The notes under the pieces are model-generated. The model did not search any database and was not told the origin of the DNA. It saw only the letters and a program-made list of their open reading frames with translations. DNA of 64,000 nt from Promethearchaeota archaeon (GTDB taxonomy: Archaea; Asgardarchaeota; Lokiarchaeia; Sigyniarchaeales; SOKP01): positions 1-64,000 of the forward strand of contig JAFGGO010000061.1 of NCBI GenBank assembly GCA_016930515.1. The letters are read 5' to 3'. This document shows, one piece after another, positions 63,272 through 64,000 of the stretch (the stretch's first letter is position 1; each line of letters begins with the position of its first letter). A program made the position numbers and the translations under genes.

Positions 63272-64000
63272 AAAAAGATTTAACGATATCGTCAGGATTA
63301 CTAATAATCCTATACTTTTTTCTAAAAAAATTACACAAATTTTGGATATCCCTTAATAAAAGTAATCGAGCGTTAGGATGATCGCTCGGAACGGATTGTA
63401 ACCAATCAATGATCAGGATGTTCCCCTGTTGATCGAGAACGATGTTAAATTCTCCTAAATCTCCGTGAATTAGGTTTCCTTTTTGATAAATATGCTTTAT
63501 CTGGGAAATAATCTTATCAAATATATAACGAGGATCGTCAATATCGCTATAATACACTAATTCCTTACCGCGCAAATATTCCATAACAACCGCGTGCCTG
63601 TTGTATCCAATTGGTTTGGGCGTGTTAAGATTTAATTCATAAATGCTCCTAAGAGCTTCGTATTCTTTTTTTGCAGCAAGACGATTAACATAGAGCCAGG
63701 ACATGTGAGTTCTTTCTCCAATCAAATCTCGTAATTTTTTTATGTTTTTGAAACTCGTGCGCCCCATACGGTACAACTTCAAGGCAAAAATGTTTTCTTT
63801 ATCGTCCATGCAACTGAATACATCGGATTCTTTTCCCTTTCCAATGAGCGGACCTAATTGTGCGATTGTACCTTTTTCGACCAACGCGCGTAATGCAAGG
63901 AGGTCATAAGCTTTTGAATTAAGGGTATATCCGAGATCGTGTTTTGACGAATTACGTATTATAAGATCGTATTTATGTACCCTGTTTAATCGATATAATG
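63255..64000 (-). CDS. rio2: RIO2-family kinase, 5' end outside the window
   Basis: Partial. The frame runs open from 63255 to the window edge, not just from the GTG/TTG-like codon near 63884. The extra part (SKHDLGYTLNSKAYDLLALRALVEKG) matches the end of the RIO2 winged helix. Kinase markers: LIGKGKESDVFSC (P-loop), AVVMEYLRGKEL, NLIHGDLGEFNIVLD (catalytic HGD) and ILIIDWLQSV (metal D). RIO2 acts in small-subunit maturation in archaea and eukaryotes. Confidence 0.92.
   Translation of the reverse strand, partial: LYRLNRVHKYDLIIRNSSKHDLGYTLNSKAYDLLALRALVEKGTIAQLGPLIGKGKESDVFSCMDDKENIFALKLYRMGRTSFKNIKKLRDLIGERTHMSWLYVNRLAAKKEYEALRSIYELNLNTPKPIGYNRHAVVMEYLRGKELVYYSDIDDPRYIFDKIISQIKHIYQKGNLIHGDLGEFNIVLDQQGNILIIDWLQSVPSDHPNARLLLLRDIQNLCNFFRKKYRIISNPDDIVKSFFTNKT

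Noticed and set aside
1..64000. tRNA, rRNA and CRISPR arrays
   Set aside because: I looked for GTTCRANNC-type T-arms, conserved rRNA stretches and regularly spaced repeats in the gaps and saw none; a covariance-model scan would be needed to be sure.

Overview
The window looks like a chromosomal segment of an AT-rich Asgard archaeon, probably from the Lokiarchaeia or a neighbouring group. The information-processing genes are archaeal: Rpo3 (subunit D) followed by eL18, uL13 and uS9, a thermosome subunit, an Sm-like protein, TrmI, RIO2, an archaeal Trp-tRNA synthetase, Lrp/AsnC regulators and an AbrB-PhoU protein. Mixed with them are eukaryote-like signalling genes: a roadblock-Rab-like GTPase fusion, a Rag/Gtr-like GTPase with a C-terminal roadblock-like domain, an SRPRB/MglA-type GTPase, a vWA protein with a PHD/RING-like finger, a small RING/B-box-like finger protein, a PPP-type protein phosphatase and LRR proteins with an Asgard-type helical domain. 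I saw no rRNA, tRNA, CRISPR array, transposase or integrase. The taxonomic call is inference from protein character and was not tested by any search.

Layout. 0-14.4 kb is an accessory and rearranged region. It holds a zinc-site hypothetical, a SpoIIAA/STAS-like protein, secreted proteins, an MFS exporter, a hotdog thioesterase and an OB-fold-like protein. It also holds several gene relics, two head-to-head junctions between 5'-truncated genes (about 6.3 and 10.9 kb), a visibly GC-rich insert with an IbrB/IbrA-like pair whose IbrA is truncated, and a large unrecognised 726-residue protein. 14.6-21.9 kb holds an Lrp regulator and a five-gene operon hdrA(-mvhD)-hdrC-hdrB-metV-metF, the gene set of the acetogen MetFV-HdrABC-MvhD methylene-THF reductase. 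22.4-25.5 kb is a co-directional GTPase / vWA-zinc finger / roadblock-GTPase cassette. 25.5-38 kb carries central metabolism and housekeeping genes: GTP-dependent PEPCK, nitroreductase, thermosome, HisI, TrpS, a Rag-like GTPase, YjbQ, TrmI and a coiled-coil protein.

38-45.7 kb carries a cytosine-5 DNA methyltransferase divergent from a Mig-like mismatch glycosylase, a VOC protein, GlyA, the rpo3-eL18-uL13-uS9 cluster and AroA. 46-56.5 kb carries a RACo-like ASKHA ferredoxin protein, AroC, a Mut7-C RNase, an FmdE-like protein, a GNAT, a Clp1/Grc3-like kinase, an ATP-grasp ligase overlapping an M14-like hydrolase, and a membrane-anchored alpha/beta hydrolase. 56.8-64 kb carries an acidic Cys-containing small protein, AbrB-PhoU, an adenine methyltransferase with no nuclease, a PPP phosphatase, a gamma-glutamylcyclotransferase-like protein, an Sm-like protein, a methyltransferase and RIO2, which runs off the window edge.

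How the genes fit together. The one-carbon genes (metFV-hdrABC, glyA, fmdE-like, RACo-like) fit a Wood-Ljungdahl-type metabolism with Hdr-based electron transfer. The GTPase/roadblock/zinc-finger genes suggest a eukaryote-like regulatory system. The best candidates for something undescribed are the 22.4-25.5 kb cassette, the ATP-grasp/M14-like pair with an altered metal motif, and the 726-residue orphan beside the GC-rich insert.
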